Source: Scatosoma sp045613545 (GTDB taxonomy: Bacteria > Bacillota > Clostridia > Christensenellales > Borkfalkiaceae). From it: a DNA stretch of 60,365 nt. Each line of letters opens with the position of its first letter. Position 1 is the first letter of the stretch. The translations under genes and the position numbers were made by a program. Below, one piece after another: positions 44,701 through 53,540 of this stretch. The notes below the pieces were generated by a model. The model had not been told where the DNA came from and did not search any database. It was given only the letters and a program-made list of their open reading frames with translations. The stretch is taken from NCBI GenBank assembly GCA_045613545.1, contig JAZLBD010000011.1, positions 1 to 60,365 of the forward strand, given 5' to 3'.

Positions 44701-47700
44701 ACCCGCAAGGACAACCGCCGACTTCCACGTAATGTTCGTCGCAACAATCGTATCCATTATCTACGTTAAAGAGGTCATAGTAATTGTGATAGTACGATTC
44801 TTCCGTCGAGTACATATCGCAATCTCCACAAGTGACGACGACGATATACCCGTCCATACAAGACGCGCCGTTCATGATAAAGTTGTACTTATAATCGTGA
44901 GACTCTCTCGTGTAAGAATGTGCCTTTCTATAAACTTCTTCGCCGTCTACGATAAAGACGTAGGTTTCCGTGTAGGTATATTGACAATCTTCGTCTTTCT
45001 CACTTTCGTGGAAAGTGATAAGTCTCGTTGCACCGCAATATTCGCATTCGAATACTTGATTACCGTCGTCGGTATTTTCTATGCATTCCCAATAACATCT
45101 ATCGTGGATGCTCGAATAAAATTCCGTATCGCAAATAGCGCAATAGGATTCTTCGATATACCCACCGCAAAGCCCAAGCTCTGCAAGATCAATCTCGATC
45201 CATTCCGTTTGATGTCCACTTCCATAATATCTATCGCTTTCACCGCAGTTAGGACAATATTTGTTTACGTAGTAGCCGTCGTCACAAGTTTCGCCTTGCT
45301 TTTCGTAGGTAAACTCGTATTCGTGGGTTTGGTTTTCGTACGTCTGCTCATATGCAAAGACGACGTTTCCTCCCGAACATACAGTCAACAAGACGTGTTC
45401 CGTGGATACGCAACTGGACCCTACCGTTTCCCATTCGTCGATAACGAATTGCATTCCGCAATCGGGACAAATTTGCGTTGAAACGTAATGGGTGATACCG
45501 TTTTCGTCGACGACTTCTACAGGCTCGGGTTCATCGAGTTCACACCCGACGTTCCAATCCTTGATATACATGATTTCATTACATACGGAGCAACGTTCCG
45601 CATAAAGGATGCCGGAGCATCCGCCGAGTTCAGAAAAATCAATCTGGAAAGACTCGTTTCTATGTCCGGAAGAATACCACTCGTCGTTTTCTCCGCAAAC
45701 GGTACAGTAGCAGATTACTTTGTATCCGTCGTCACAAGTTTCCCCGTCAGGTTCGTAAGTGTATACGTAGTCGTGGTCTGCTTCGCTCCAAACGTAGATG
45801 AGCTCGAAGATGCATTCCTCGTCAACGTAAACGTACATTGATTCATAACAACGAACGACACAAGACGCCTCTTGTACCATCCATTCGTCGGTAGCGAATA
45901 CCAATCCGCAATCGGGGCAGGTAGACGTCGTGATATAGTGGGTGACGCCGTTTTCATCGACGATTTGCTCCATCGTCCCATCCTCTATATCGCAGTGGAT
46001 ATCCATATCGTTGACGTCGATAATACAACCGCAAACCAAACAACAGTTCGCGTGAATAGTCCCACCGCAAGAGCTATATTCGGAAAGGTCGATTTCTACG
46101 CTAGATCCTCCTTTTTCGTGCCCATAATTGATGTAAGAGTATTCGTCTCCACAAAGATCGCAGTGCGCGATAATTTTTACACCGTCGTCGCAAGTTTCGC
46201 CTTGGGTTTCATACGTATATTCATACTCGTGTCTATCGTTGTGATGCTCTTCTTCGAGGCTAACGATGATCGTATCTCCGCAAGAAACCGTTATCGTCAT
46301 ATGCATGATCGTTTCGCAAACGGAGAGTTCTTCCGTCCAATTATCAACGACCAATTGGAGTCCGCAATCGGGACATTCCACTTTTGAGACGTAATGTACT
46401 ACGCCGTTTTCGTCCGTAATTTCTTCCGGTATGGGAGGATCTTTGAGATTTACGTCGCAATCCACTTCGTAATTATAGATTTCGGTAATCTCACCGCAAT
46501 CTTCACACTTAGAAACGTAAAGCAAACCGCCACAAGCGTCGTATTCGGACAAATCAATGGTTGTTTGTTTGGTATCTTCGTGCCAAACGTTCGTCGATTC
46601 ATAGCCGACGTTGTCAATTACAACCTCGCCGTCTACTTTGAACGTATAGTTAAAGACGTAGCTTTCCATACATCCGTCTTCCGTATAAATCGCCGTGAAG
46701 CTTATTTCCATTCCGCAATAAGGGCATTCGCCACGCATCGAAATAACGGTGTTGCCATTTTCATCGACACTCATATCTTGGTCTTCCATTTCTTCGAAAT
46801 CGCAAAGAATTTCAGAGTGTTCAACGTCGATTATTTTTACTTCGCCACATTCGCACGTATCGTAGTAGAGTACCCATTCGCAAGCGCCAAGTTTTCCAAA
46901 ATCAATGGACTCTCTATGAAGTTCCGTATGATCGCAAGCCGATTCTTCTTTTCCGCAAACGGAGCAAACGCCGTCAACGTAGTTATGCTCGCCGGTCGTA
47001 GGGATCACGGATACCTTGGTTTCTCCGCATACGCAGTAAGAGGTGCTTTCACCCGTTTCCTTACAAGTAGGATTCTTGGTAGTGGTAGCGTTTTCAAAGG
47101 TATGCTTAGAAGCGTCGGTCTTTTCACCGCAAGCGCATTCCCGCCAATGCCCGTTTGCATCTTTCGTCCATTCGGACGAGAACTTATGACCGGGCGTACC
47201 CGATTCCGCGATCTTTTCATCGGTATAATCCGTCCCACCGTAGGAAACGGTTGCCGTGTAGGTCGTCTTTACGTAGTCGGAACAAACGCTACTAATAGAG
47301 GAAGATTCAATCGTTGCATTGATCACGATTACGTGTTCGCGATTGTTTGCGCAAACGAAGGTAAGCGTCGCGGAGCTATAATCCGCCGCCCAATTCCAAG
47401 TCGTCGATTCGTAGACGTGACCGAGCGCATCAACGTATTCGTCGGTATAGCTGTATTCGCAGTTGTCGCAATCGTGGAGCGTATAACCGTCAGCCGTACA
47501 AGTTGCAGGGACTACGGTATTCGTGTAAACGTGCGTCAATTTAGCGTATATAATGGTATATTCTGCACCGCAATTGTCACAGCAGTATTGCACATAGCCG
47601 TCGGCAACACAGGAAGGATCGTTGGACGCGATAACGTTCCAAGCGTGACCGGTTGCGTTGAGTCTCGTTCTGTAGGAATGGTCGCAATTATTACAGCTAT

Positions 47701-49777
47701 AAAGGACGTAACCGCTTTCCGTACAAGTAGCGTCGTGCGTCGTTGCCGTGTAGTCGTGACCGGTCGCTGTTACAAACGAACCTTCTTGAATTTTTCTATC
47801 ATGGCAACGAACGCAAATCAGCAATACGTAGCCGTCCTTCGTACAGTTTCCTTCCACGACTTGTTCCGCATACCCGTGTCCGTAAAGCGCGCATCTTTGG
47901 GCGGGCGTTAATCTCGTCACCGTATAGACGGAGAAGTGATTGGTTTGGAAGGTCACGTATCCGTTGTTATAGGTAGCCTCGATCGAAACGAGTTTGTGCG
48001 CCTCAACGCAGTTCTCACCCTTGTCGCAGTCCTCCACTTGACAAGTATCGCTGATAAACCAAATTGCTATACTGTCCACGTCTTCGCCGTCGATAAAGTT
48101 GTAGGGCAACGTAATCGTGACGAAATTGTTTTTACCAAAATTGGAAATGTAATCACCGCTTGCGTCTTTGATGTTAAAGTCGTAAACGGTATTCCCTCCG
48201 ATTTGTCCAAGTTGTTCGTCGGAAACACCCATATCCTTAAGAGTGTCCTCGTCAACCACTCCAGCGGAAATGGTTATATCTTTGTCGCCTATAGCGTCTG
48301 CCACCCCTTGACCGAGCTGAATGTTGGCGTTCGTATCATCGTCAACTTTCAATTGAACGTCTGCGTTCGCCAAATTAGAAGCGTTGGAGGACGCGGAGTT
48401 GCCGTCGGAAACGATAACCGTCTTCGTTTCATGGCAGATAGAACAAGTATCCGTTCTTACGCCGTTTTCCACCTCGCCGTTTTCCCAATCGTGACCGGTC
48501 GCGTCGGCAGGGATTTCTTCGGGAAGTCTGTCCGTATCCCCGCAATCGCTACATCTAAAGGTCTTTTCGCCGGGAGTCGAACAAGTTGCGGGCGTGCTTA
48601 TGCTGGCAACGTATTTGTGATGATGCACCGTTTCGCCAAGAACTTCTTTATTTTCATTGTCACAATGGTCGTTTTGACAAATATAGACCAAAACGTATTC
48701 ACAACCGCTAACCTGTCTTTCGATAGGCTCAACGTCGGTGATATTGTGCCCCAATGCGTCGCCGTCTTCTTCGGTATATGTATCACCGCAGTTGCACTCG
48801 TAGGTCTTGGTCGCTGCGGTATTGCAAGTCGCCTCGGTTGCCAACGCCGTGTTTTCAACGTAAGCGTGGACGCTTACGTTTGCCTTACCACAAACGTCGC
48901 AATCGTGGTCGGTATCCGTACTCACGTCGGAGCAATTTTCAAGAACCGCCCCACAACCGTAATCACAGACGTGGTCGTTATCTGTATTCGAATCTGCGTG
49001 CGTACCCATATCGTTCTTACCGCATTCGTTGTCGCAGATATGGTCGTGATTCTCGTCTTCGTGTTGAAGGGTAGTACCTGTGGTTGCGCCACACTCGGAG
49101 CAAGTCGCAGGCGCTTTGCAAGTCGCACTTCCAAAGCTATGCGCGCTTACGTCGGCATGACCACAAACGTCACAGGTATGGTTGCCGTCGTCTTCGGCGT
49201 CGGAGCAACTTTCCAGGATCGCTCCACAGCCGTAATCACAGACATGGTCATTATCTGTGTTCGAATCGGCATGCTCGCCAAAGGTCGTGTTGCAACCATA
49301 GTCGCAAGTATGGTCGTAATTCTCGTCTTTATGGGAAAGAGGCTCGCCAACCGTGAAGGTGTCTGCGTCGTTCGTACTGATTGCGCCACAAGAGCAAGAC
49401 TTGTAATAAATATCCCCATGCGCGCAGGTCGCAGCGGATTTTAACGCCTCGTCCTTTACAGTTTCAACGGTATAAGCGTGGGGATTTGTCGTTCCTTCCG
49501 TCGTCGAACAAGTTTTACAAGTTTTAGGAGCGGTGCAAGTCGCCGCCTCCCAATCGTGCCCAAGCGGACTGATCGCGGACGTTTCCGTTTCTCCACATTC
49601 AGAACACTCGCGCTCTTGAACGCCTTCTTCCGTACAGGTTGCGCTCGTTGTTTCCGTCCATTGTCCCCATTTGTGCGAGCATTTGTCGTCTCCAAAACAG
49701 GCAGTGAACCCAACAACACAAAAAACAACCATCAGTAAGCAAAGAACGCTTGCTAACAATCTTTTTTTCATTTTCAT
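41738..49777 (-). CDS. Giant cysteine-rich repeat lipoprotein (~2680 residues)
   Basis: The start is the ATG at 49777 with GGAGG seven bases upstream. It gives a lipoprotein signal ('LLASVLCLLMVVFCVVGFTACFGDD', lipobox F-T-A-C). The N-terminal ~900 residues are CxxC repeats of the form 'TCTEEGVQERECSECGETE...LGH', with a 30-35 residue spacing and a run of Asp/His-rich variants ('HADSNTDNDHVCDYGCGA'). Residues ~950-2000 are longer ~120-residue modules with 'DLSEYxxCGG', 'CPDCGL', 'HEYEYTYExQGETCDDG' blocks. There are two PPC-like beta sandwiches, about 1720 and the last 110 residues. Cys pairs outside the membrane would be disulfides or metal sites. The role is unknown; surface scaffold, adhesin or metal trap are possible. 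Confidence 0.88.
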   Translation of the reverse strand: MKMKKRLLASVLCLLMVVFCVVGFTACFGDDKCSHKWGQWTETTSATCTEEGVQERECSECGETETSAISPLGHDWEAATCTAPKTCKTCSTTEGTTNPHAYTVETVKDEALKSAATCAHGDIYYKSCSCGAISTNDADTFTVGEPLSHKDENYDHTCDYGCNTTFGEHADSNTDNDHVCDYGCGAILESCSDAEDDGNHTCDVCGHADVSAHSFGSATCKAPATCSECGATTGTTLQHEDENHDHICDNECGKNDMGTHADSNTDNDHVCDYGCGAVLENCSDVSTDTDHDCDVCGKANVSVHAYVENTALATEATCNTAATKTYECNCGDTYTEEDGDALGHNITDVEPIERQVSGCEYVLVYICQNDHCDNENKEVLGETVHHHKYVASISTPATCSTPGEKTFRCSDCGDTDRLPEEIPADATGHDWENGEVENGVRTDTCSICHETKTVIVSDGNSASSNASNLANADVQLKVDDDTNANIQLGQGVADAIGDKDITISAGVVDEDTLKDMGVSDEQLGQIGGNTVYDFNIKDASGDYISNFGKNNFVTITLPYNFIDGEDVDSIAIWFISDTCQVEDCDKGENCVEAHKLVSIEATYNNGYVTFQTNHFSVYTVTRLTPAQRCALYGHGYAEQVVEGNCTKDGYVLLICVRCHDRKIQEGSFVTATGHDYTATTHDATCTESGYVLYSCNNCDHSYRTRLNATGHAWNVIASNDPSCVADGYVQYCCDNCGAEYTIIYAKLTHVYTNTVVPATCTADGYTLHDCDNCEYSYTDEYVDALGHVYESTTWNWAADYSSATLTFVCANNREHVIVINATIESSSISSVCSDYVKTTYTATVSYGGTDYTDEKIAESGTPGHKFSSEWTKDANGHWRECACGEKTDASKHTFENATTTKNPTCKETGESTSYCVCGETKVSVIPTTGEHNYVDGVCSVCGKEESACDHTELHRESIDFGKLGACEWVLYYDTCECGEVKIIDVEHSEILCDFEEMEDQDMSVDENGNTVISMRGECPYCGMEISFTAIYTEDGCMESYVFNYTFKVDGEVVIDNVGYESTNVWHEDTKQTTIDLSEYDACGGLLYVSKCEDCGEITEIYNYEVDCDVNLKDPPIPEEITDENGVVHYVSKVECPDCGLQLVVDNWTEELSVCETIMHMTITVSCGDTIIVSLEEEHHNDRHEYEYTYETQGETCDDGVKIIAHCDLCGDEYSYINYGHEKGGSSVEIDLSEYSSCGGTIHANCCLVCGCIIDVNDMDIHCDIEDGTMEQIVDENGVTHYITTSTCPDCGLVFATDEWMVQEASCVVRCYESMYVYVDEECIFELIYVWSEADHDYVYTYEPDGETCDDGYKVICYCTVCGENDEWYSSGHRNESFQIDFSELGGCSGILYAERCSVCNEIMYIKDWNVGCELDEPEPVEVVDENGITHYVSTQICPDCGMQFVIDEWETVGSSCVSTEHVLLTVCSGGNVVFAYEQTYENQTHEYEFTYEKQGETCDDGYYVNKYCPNCGESDRYYGSGHQTEWIEIDLAELGLCGGYIEESYCAICDTEFYSSIHDRCYWECIENTDDGNQVFECEYCGATRLITFHESEKDEDCQYTYTETYVFIVDGEEVYRKAHSYTRESHDYKYNFIMNGASCMDGYIVVVTCGDCDMYSTEESYYHNYYDLFNVDNGYDCCDEHYVEVGGCPCGYYYDFKFNEDTFTYDDELSTYVCEDCGLSIAFNHESEEEGCALIELDTIVVTFDEVIYRYEKEVVYANHNFTDIEASLVDGASIITTTCDKCDTVNSAEVFSVQMELHDGSYYYDYAFTPNESATYTIMGLANGDTYVELYKVVDGELVQIDENDDAGHDVQFLLTANLTAGTTYVYRIGYLGFDEEGVIDVMFMQTTSGVNCMHNSYKYFSALLADAESCEDGVLYGSIYTECGCVDAYVSYEHAMTEKERVDLSERGACYGEFVYEECACGQVHDVYLESSCFNTWTSDEYYDEEHRLIHVDVRSCTNCGLRYTSSYYTVKDRTTCTLTYYYTVVINLGVDLIGEVEYTLVEEDHEYAITSTLMGETCADGVVITYKCVDCEYEYSNESYYHYTYEKERVDLSEYGSVCGGYASVYGCACGQRNSLSLDHSLCELGSEWCEMWIEDALTEGQYTINGWNGIWNEARLYICAVTDPVEVACAYKIRYAYYWLKDENSCTAYRYETWQFGYNETTGTYEYEVSFKTDSSMIYHNYVDSSTEHHTRYDCSDCGSYYNIKYTYNEDGVCIKYEQSAFNTLDNGQNKYYERVEEYTTNGDGDWYTNRVYRKDIYADNTEYWYEEFRNEESYTGTFGDGGYKTSSRYTESNGYSRLEEYACVYYKDYAYTIYSYREEGDYWYRYDHTYTFDGECIETQIYTDSDGVREENVYDNCKFYDRVTIKNPTCTQDGEGCSECVICGNRTEFYVLSPHDHNWVQITENWHFCFECGLENANGVSGDIVMEDLTEAYGNGEYYVVGYYTNSEVSFSQYVSLIFADGMEVAIWSGIDFITIDGIRAYAFSKSAVDAWATENGYTDYDVRFSFVPYGSDGSFDYGITFTESTVITGVITSNVSFTDYVGANENKTYTIAPSEDGEWVFTSFVEGDTFAILYDAEGNELASNDDGGNSANFKIVYELKAGETYTLSVRWYHSSSAGDVPLLFGATPVIAE

Positions 49778-50008
49778 TGTTATGCCTCCATTTTGTTTTT
49801 TGTATTTTTGCTTCCACGAATCAAAGCGATTATTCACTCATATTTGCTTTTGCTATATATATGTTTTTTCATCCGCAGATACGCCCTATATCCGTTCCTT
49901 TTCAACCGCCTACTAGCGAGATCGTTGACGCGTTTAACGTTTTTAGCGGTCTTATCATTTCTTCTCTCTTAGGGCAAAATATCGTCTAGAAATAACTTTT
50001 CATTATAC
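49778..50008 (-). promoter_or_regulatory. Long 5' leader (~225 bases) of the giant lipoprotein gene
   Basis: The predicted start near 50002 leaves about 225 bases before the ATG, much longer than other leaders here. The central part ('ctagtaggcggttgaaaagg', then 'agggcgtatctgcgg') is more GC-rich than its surroundings and could fold. I do not recognise a known riboswitch. Confidence 0.35.
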
Positions 50009-50037
50009 ATTATATACTTTCATTTTCGAAAAATCAA
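50009..50037 (-). promoter_or_regulatory. Promoter of the giant lipoprotein gene
   Basis: On the minus strand TTGATT (complement of 50032-50037) and TATAAT (complement of 50009-50014) are 17 bases apart. A second TATAAT six to seven bases downstream may shift the start site. Confidence 0.82.
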
Positions 50038-50056
50038 GCGTTTTTGTTAAAGTATA

Positions 50057-50089
50057 AAAAAAAGACAAACCCTACGTTTGTCTTTTTTT
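50057..50089. terminator. Bidirectional terminator at the left edge of the AT-rich island
   Basis: AAAAAAAGACAAAC (50057-50070) pairs with GTTTGTCTTTTTTT (50076-50089) over a 5-base loop. It is followed at once by CTACTCATGGCAGAGT, a weak relative of the tRNA 3'-end scar at 55100. Confidence 0.85.
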
Positions 50090-50348
50090 GTCTACTCATG
50101 GCAGAGTTTGCGACGTAAAATTACGAAGAAAATCTCTGGTTTTCCCTATAGTCGTAATTCCCAAAGCAAAAACACAGTTTTTTATTCTTAAATATAATTT
50201 AGAACCTACTTGTGTTTATTCTTGTAAAGGCGTGTATAGTCAAAAATTAAATGCAGTCATTGTAAGTTTAGATGAATTTAATTTAGATTTATATAACATA
50301 ATAGAGCCACAAGGTCAAATAAAAAACGATTAAAAAAAGTTGCCGTTT
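50090..50348. other. Left part of the AT-rich island, no supported gene
   Basis: From 50092 a ~70-base segment resembles 54894-54965 (shared blocks: CTCATG, the run 'gaagaaaa..t..ggttttcc'). The rest is AT-rich. An 81-codon open frame on the plus strand (50088-50333) begins inside this repeat, has no ribosome site and no recognisable domain, so I do not call it a gene. Confidence 0.5.
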
Positions 50349-50539
50349 CAGTTCATAACCTACTTGTTCTGGAAAATCGCAAAATGACAGCTGTAAATCG
50401 CAACATTTTTGTCCAACTTTTTGATTGCGTAATTATTCTATTTTATAGCGTTTTATGCGGTTTTTAATGCATAAAAAAGACGAGACCCAAATAAATCTCG
50501 TCTTTTTTGCTACTTACAGCTTTTTGTAAGTGCAAGATG
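50349..50539. repeat. Imperfect direct repeat R1 (left copy)
   Basis: About 190 bases closely match R2 at 53631-53812. They share 'cagttc.taac.ta', 'tgacagct.taaatc..aaca', 'tttttgtccaactttttga', and the terminator-like hairpin 'gacgagacccaaataaatc'. They also share the closing 'gctacttacagctttttgtaagtgcaagatg' (in blocks). The two copies flank the restriction-modification locus in the same orientation. Confidence 0.9.
50473..50508. terminator. Bidirectional terminator inside R1, downstream of the restriction-modification gene
   Basis: AAAAAAGACGAGA (50473-50485) pairs with TCTCGTCTTTTTT (50496-50508) over a 10-base loop. It probably ends the minus-strand RM transcript about 170 bases past its stop. 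Confidence 0.82.
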
Positions 50540-50679
50540 TCTTTCCTTCATAAAATAGCTGTCATTTGCAGTAAATAACTTCTTCGTCCATAATTTTTAA
50601 GGCTTCTTGTTTTATACAATATACTGATATGTTCGCTGTTATTTTGATATAGTTAGATACCTGTTTGTATAAAAACTTC

Positions 50680-53319
50680 TTAAGCATCGCCAAGCCCTAA
50701 AAATTTATTAAAGTCTTTTATCTCTTTTAATTTGCCTATATACTCCTCTATATTGTTAAGCAACTTTTCTCTTTTAATCAATACATCTACAATTTCTTTT
50801 TGTTTTTCAATAGATATATTATTTTTTTCGTCTAATGGTACATTCAATTTCACATATTTTTTAAAATTTTTAGGAGAACATTTTACGCTATATCCAAAAC
50901 CAAATTTAGGCTTAATATCTTTTAATGTAAAATATAAAAATTCCGGTAAAATATCAGCGTTTTTTACTTTTATAGCTATTCTTGAAGTATTTAAATAATA
51001 TGGAGCTTCGTGAAGAATAATATTAGTTCCAGCTGTACCATCTCCATCTGTTGCAACTGATACATGCTTTTGATGTGTGCTTGCAAATATAGGCGGCTTG
51101 ATTGTAGTGATTTTTGCCACAGGATTTTTCGCGGCTGTATAAAGAGGTACGCCGTCATCGCAGTTTAATGGCATATATTCTTTCCGCTTTAACCCCAAAC
51201 AAGAAGAGATAAACTCAAAATCTTCTTCACTCGAAAGCGGTATTTCTTTACACTTATAATCTAATTCCGCTACTCCTATTTTCTTTAATTCTAAAATTGT
51301 TTCGTTTAATTGTTCTTTTACCTCCTCCAACTCACCTTCCATTTCCTCTATAGAATCAAATTGTCTTTCATCTTTAATATTTAATTTTATACGATTTTCC
51401 TCTGTATAAAGCCTTTCTGAAAGCCACATATTGTCAATCTCATAATGATTAATAGGAACAAGTAAAATTTTTATATTATTACTCTTGTAATTGTGTGGAT
51501 CTAAATAAAACAATTTAAATTCATTCGCTAATGTATTTAAATCTTCTAAACTAGTATTTGTTCTGGCTGCGTCTAAACTCTCGCCCACATCCTGTACTAT
51601 GTAATTAAAGACTGGATGGCTTTGCTCTATTTTATTACTTTGCTTTTTGGTTAAACACAAAATATATGTTTTTTTTGCAGTAGTATAAAAGGTTCTTGCA
51701 GGTAAAGAAATAATGCCATCTATAAAACATTCATTAATTAAGTAATTTCGTAAATCAGAATCACTTCTTGTGTGAAAAAAACCATCTGGTAAAATCACAA
51801 AAGCCCTTCCGTTTGGCTTCAAATTTTTAATAATATTTAATAAAAACAACCCTTCTTTGCTTGCGGTTTTTACATCATAAAATTTAACTAATTTAGTATT
51901 GTTTGAAATATATTCATGATAACTTGAAAGCCCCTTTCTGACATAGGGAGGATTTGATAATATTAAATCGTATTTTTTATTAACATTACTTAACGAGCCT
52001 ACAGGACTATTTTGAAAACATAAGAAAATTTTATTAATAAACTTATAGAAAACATCAATACTATCTTTATATTTTTTTATATAATCAGATAATAGAATTG
52101 TCAACGAAGCTTTTGCTAAAACAATCGTTTGATAATCAATATCAAATCCGTAATAATTTAAGCATGAAGTAAAAGTCTCATTGTCATCAAAGAAAAATTC
52201 TGCATCTGTATTCCTTGCAATCATACTTTCTAAAATAAATCCACCTACGCCACAAGCGGGATCACATATTTGTTGGTCAGCCGTCAATTTATTTATTTGT
52301 GCCATATTTATAATGGTTCTTATAATATTGCGTGGGGTAAAAAATTGAGCAAGTAATTTAATGCCATTAGTTCCTTTTAAAAATTCTTCAAATAGACTTG
52401 ACTTAAATTCAATTGACACATTTTTCAAACTTCCATAATTTTTGAAACTCGTCAATATATTATAAAATAACTCATCTTGATTCCTACTTGCTTTTAAACT
52501 AAGCCCATTAATAATACTTGAACCATCCTCTCCTGGTTTAAAAAGCGTTTTTATATAAGGTCTCACATTATTTATATAAAATTTCAAACAATCAGTTTTG
52601 CCAGTCTTATACGTATCATTAAAGGCAATATTAACACCAGAATCATTTTTTTCGATTAACTCTAAATCGCTTAAATATTTGTACATAAAGATTTCCGTAA
52701 ATGTCATTAAACACATTTTAGGATCATCTCCCGTTGCTAACCAGATTGACTGCCAAATACTTTTCGCCAAAGACGTAGGATTAACAATTATTTTCCCCTC
52801 ACGCACAATAGAGCAAGTTTTATCAATGCTTTTAATTATTTCAATTACGGTTGTTTGCGATTCCTTGTTGGTCATAATATTATCGCAAACAATGTGCCTT
52901 CCATTAATATTTCTTATTTCATTAACCGTTATTTTTTCATAAATATAAGTAAAATCTGTCTCTTGAGTATTTACGGCATACCAATAATAATGCACACCAT
53001 CACTAATTGCGCCTATTAAAGTCTCTGTCGCATCACAATATTCTGCCATCTGCTTTACAGCTATATCCTTTAATCTATCTGTTGCAAGCTTTTCCGGTTT
53101 TTTATTTTCTATAATTGCTACAATTTTATATGGTTGCCTTTTACCATACAATAAAAGAGCATCTGGCTTTTTAAGCATAAATTCATGTTTAACTTGATTT
53201 GAAATAATATTTAATTTCAGCAATTGATTAAATGTTGTGTCACCCAAGTTAAGCAAATAATATTCGCCTATTGATATCATATTTTCTATTGAATTATTTT
53301 GAAATATCTGTTCGCTCAT
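50680..53319 (-). CDS. Single-chain restriction-modification enzyme (nuclease-N6 adenine methylase-specificity fusion)
   Basis: The 879-residue protein has three parts. Residues ~40-115 look like a PD-(D/E)xK nuclease of the HsdR N-terminal type ('KPDALLL' D53, 'VAIIENKK' E71/K73). Residues ~180-640 are an HsdM-like N6-adenine methylase with 'QFFTPRNIIRTI' (325-336), SAM motif 'DPACGVGGF' (353-361) and catalytic 'NPPY' (456-459). Residues ~690-879 form a type-I-like half specificity domain ('PLYTAAKNP', 'TDGDGTAGTNIIL', 'FGFGYSVKCSPKNFKKYVKLNVP') ending in a coiled-coil. This is a type IIG/IIL or one-polypeptide type I-like enzyme for phage defence. It is AT-rich, unlike the flanking genes, so recently transferred. 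Confidence 0.83.
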   Translation of the reverse strand: MSEQIFQNNSIENMISIGEYYLLNLGDTTFNQLLKLNIISNQVKHEFMLKKPDALLLYGKRQPYKIVAIIENKKPEKLATDRLKDIAVKQMAEYCDATETLIGAISDGVHYYWYAVNTQETDFTYIYEKITVNEIRNINGRHIVCDNIMTNKESQTTVIEIIKSIDKTCSIVREGKIIVNPTSLAKSIWQSIWLATGDDPKMCLMTFTEIFMYKYLSDLELIEKNDSGVNIAFNDTYKTGKTDCLKFYINNVRPYIKTLFKPGEDGSSIINGLSLKASRNQDELFYNILTSFKNYGSLKNVSIEFKSSLFEEFLKGTNGIKLLAQFFTPRNIIRTIINMAQINKLTADQQICDPACGVGGFILESMIARNTDAEFFFDDNETFTSCLNYYGFDIDYQTIVLAKASLTILLSDYIKKYKDSIDVFYKFINKIFLCFQNSPVGSLSNVNKKYDLILSNPPYVRKGLSSYHEYISNNTKLVKFYDVKTASKEGLFLLNIIKNLKPNGRAFVILPDGFFHTRSDSDLRNYLINECFIDGIISLPARTFYTTAKKTYILCLTKKQSNKIEQSHPVFNYIVQDVGESLDAARTNTSLEDLNTLANEFKLFYLDPHNYKSNNIKILLVPINHYEIDNMWLSERLYTEENRIKLNIKDERQFDSIEEMEGELEEVKEQLNETILELKKIGVAELDYKCKEIPLSSEEDFEFISSCLGLKRKEYMPLNCDDGVPLYTAAKNPVAKITTIKPPIFASTHQKHVSVATDGDGTAGTNIILHEAPYYLNTSRIAIKVKNADILPEFLYFTLKDIKPKFGFGYSVKCSPKNFKKYVKLNVPLDEKNNISIEKQKEIVDVLIKREKLLNNIEEYIGKLKEIKDFNKFLGLGDA

Positions 53320-53323
53320 TTTA

Positions 53324-53497
53324 TCACTCCTTTAATCCTTTTTCGATAATTTCCGTTAAAAGTTCATTTATACTGCACTTATAATTTCCCTTGTCTTTTT
53401 CTTTTTGAACTCTATATCTTATTTTTTTATATAAGACAGGAGATAGTCTTAAAAGAAAAGTTTTTTTGTCAACAGTTGGTATCTTTTCGGTTTCCAT
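53324..53497 (-). CDS. Small ribbon-helix-helix regulator upstream of the RM gene
   Basis: The 57-residue protein (start ATG 53497, GGGAGA site) reads 'KTFLLRLSPVLYKKIRYRVQ' then 'CSINELLTEIIEKGLKE', the beta-strand plus two helices of a CopG/Arc-type RHH protein, with the usual N-terminal strand and conserved 'S.NELL..II..GL'. It ends four bases before the RM start, so the two are co-translated. RHH proteins repress their own operon; the perfect palindrome just upstream is a likely binding site. It would control timing of the restriction enzyme, a job usually done by HTH 'C' proteins. A toxin-antitoxin reading is unlikely because no toxin gene follows. Confidence 0.85.
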   Translation of the reverse strand: METEKIPTVDKKTFLLRLSPVLYKKIRYRVQKEKDKGNYKCSINELLTEIIEKGLKE

Positions 53498-53512
53498 TGC
53501 AAGTCTCCCATA

Positions 53513-53540
53513 TATGATATCATAATATTATGATATCATA
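53513..53540. promoter_or_regulatory. Perfect 28-bp palindromic operator, two copies of TATGATATCATA
   Basis: Two identical 12-base palindromes (TATGATATCATA at 53513-53524 and 53529-53540) are separated by ATAT, so the whole 28-base region is also a perfect palindrome. It lies 16 bases upstream of the RHH start codon and overlaps the predicted -10 box. This fits two RHH dimers binding cooperatively to shut off the operon. Confidence 0.88.

Noticed and set aside
46394..49444. Very long open frames on the plus strand (about 505 and 502 codons) opposite the giant lipoprotein gene
   Set aside because: They arise from repeated Cys/His-coding DNA read on the opposite strand. They have no ribosome sites, membrane or signal features, and the minus-strand frame has a lipoprotein signal, promoter and terminator.
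41738..49777. Giant gene as a fusion or assembly chimera of several genes
   Set aside because: One frame is open across 8 kb with a single signal peptide and terminator and the repeat types grade into each other. A read check would still be useful, but the sequence itself shows no break.
50088..50333. 81-codon plus-strand frame at the left of the AT-rich island
   Set aside because: It begins inside a repeat that also occurs near 54894, has no ribosome site and no similarity I recognise.
50680..53497. RHH gene plus large gene as a toxin-antitoxin pair
   Set aside because: The large protein carries methylase motifs and a specificity domain, so it is a restriction-modification enzyme rather than a toxin; the RHH protein is better read as its regulator.
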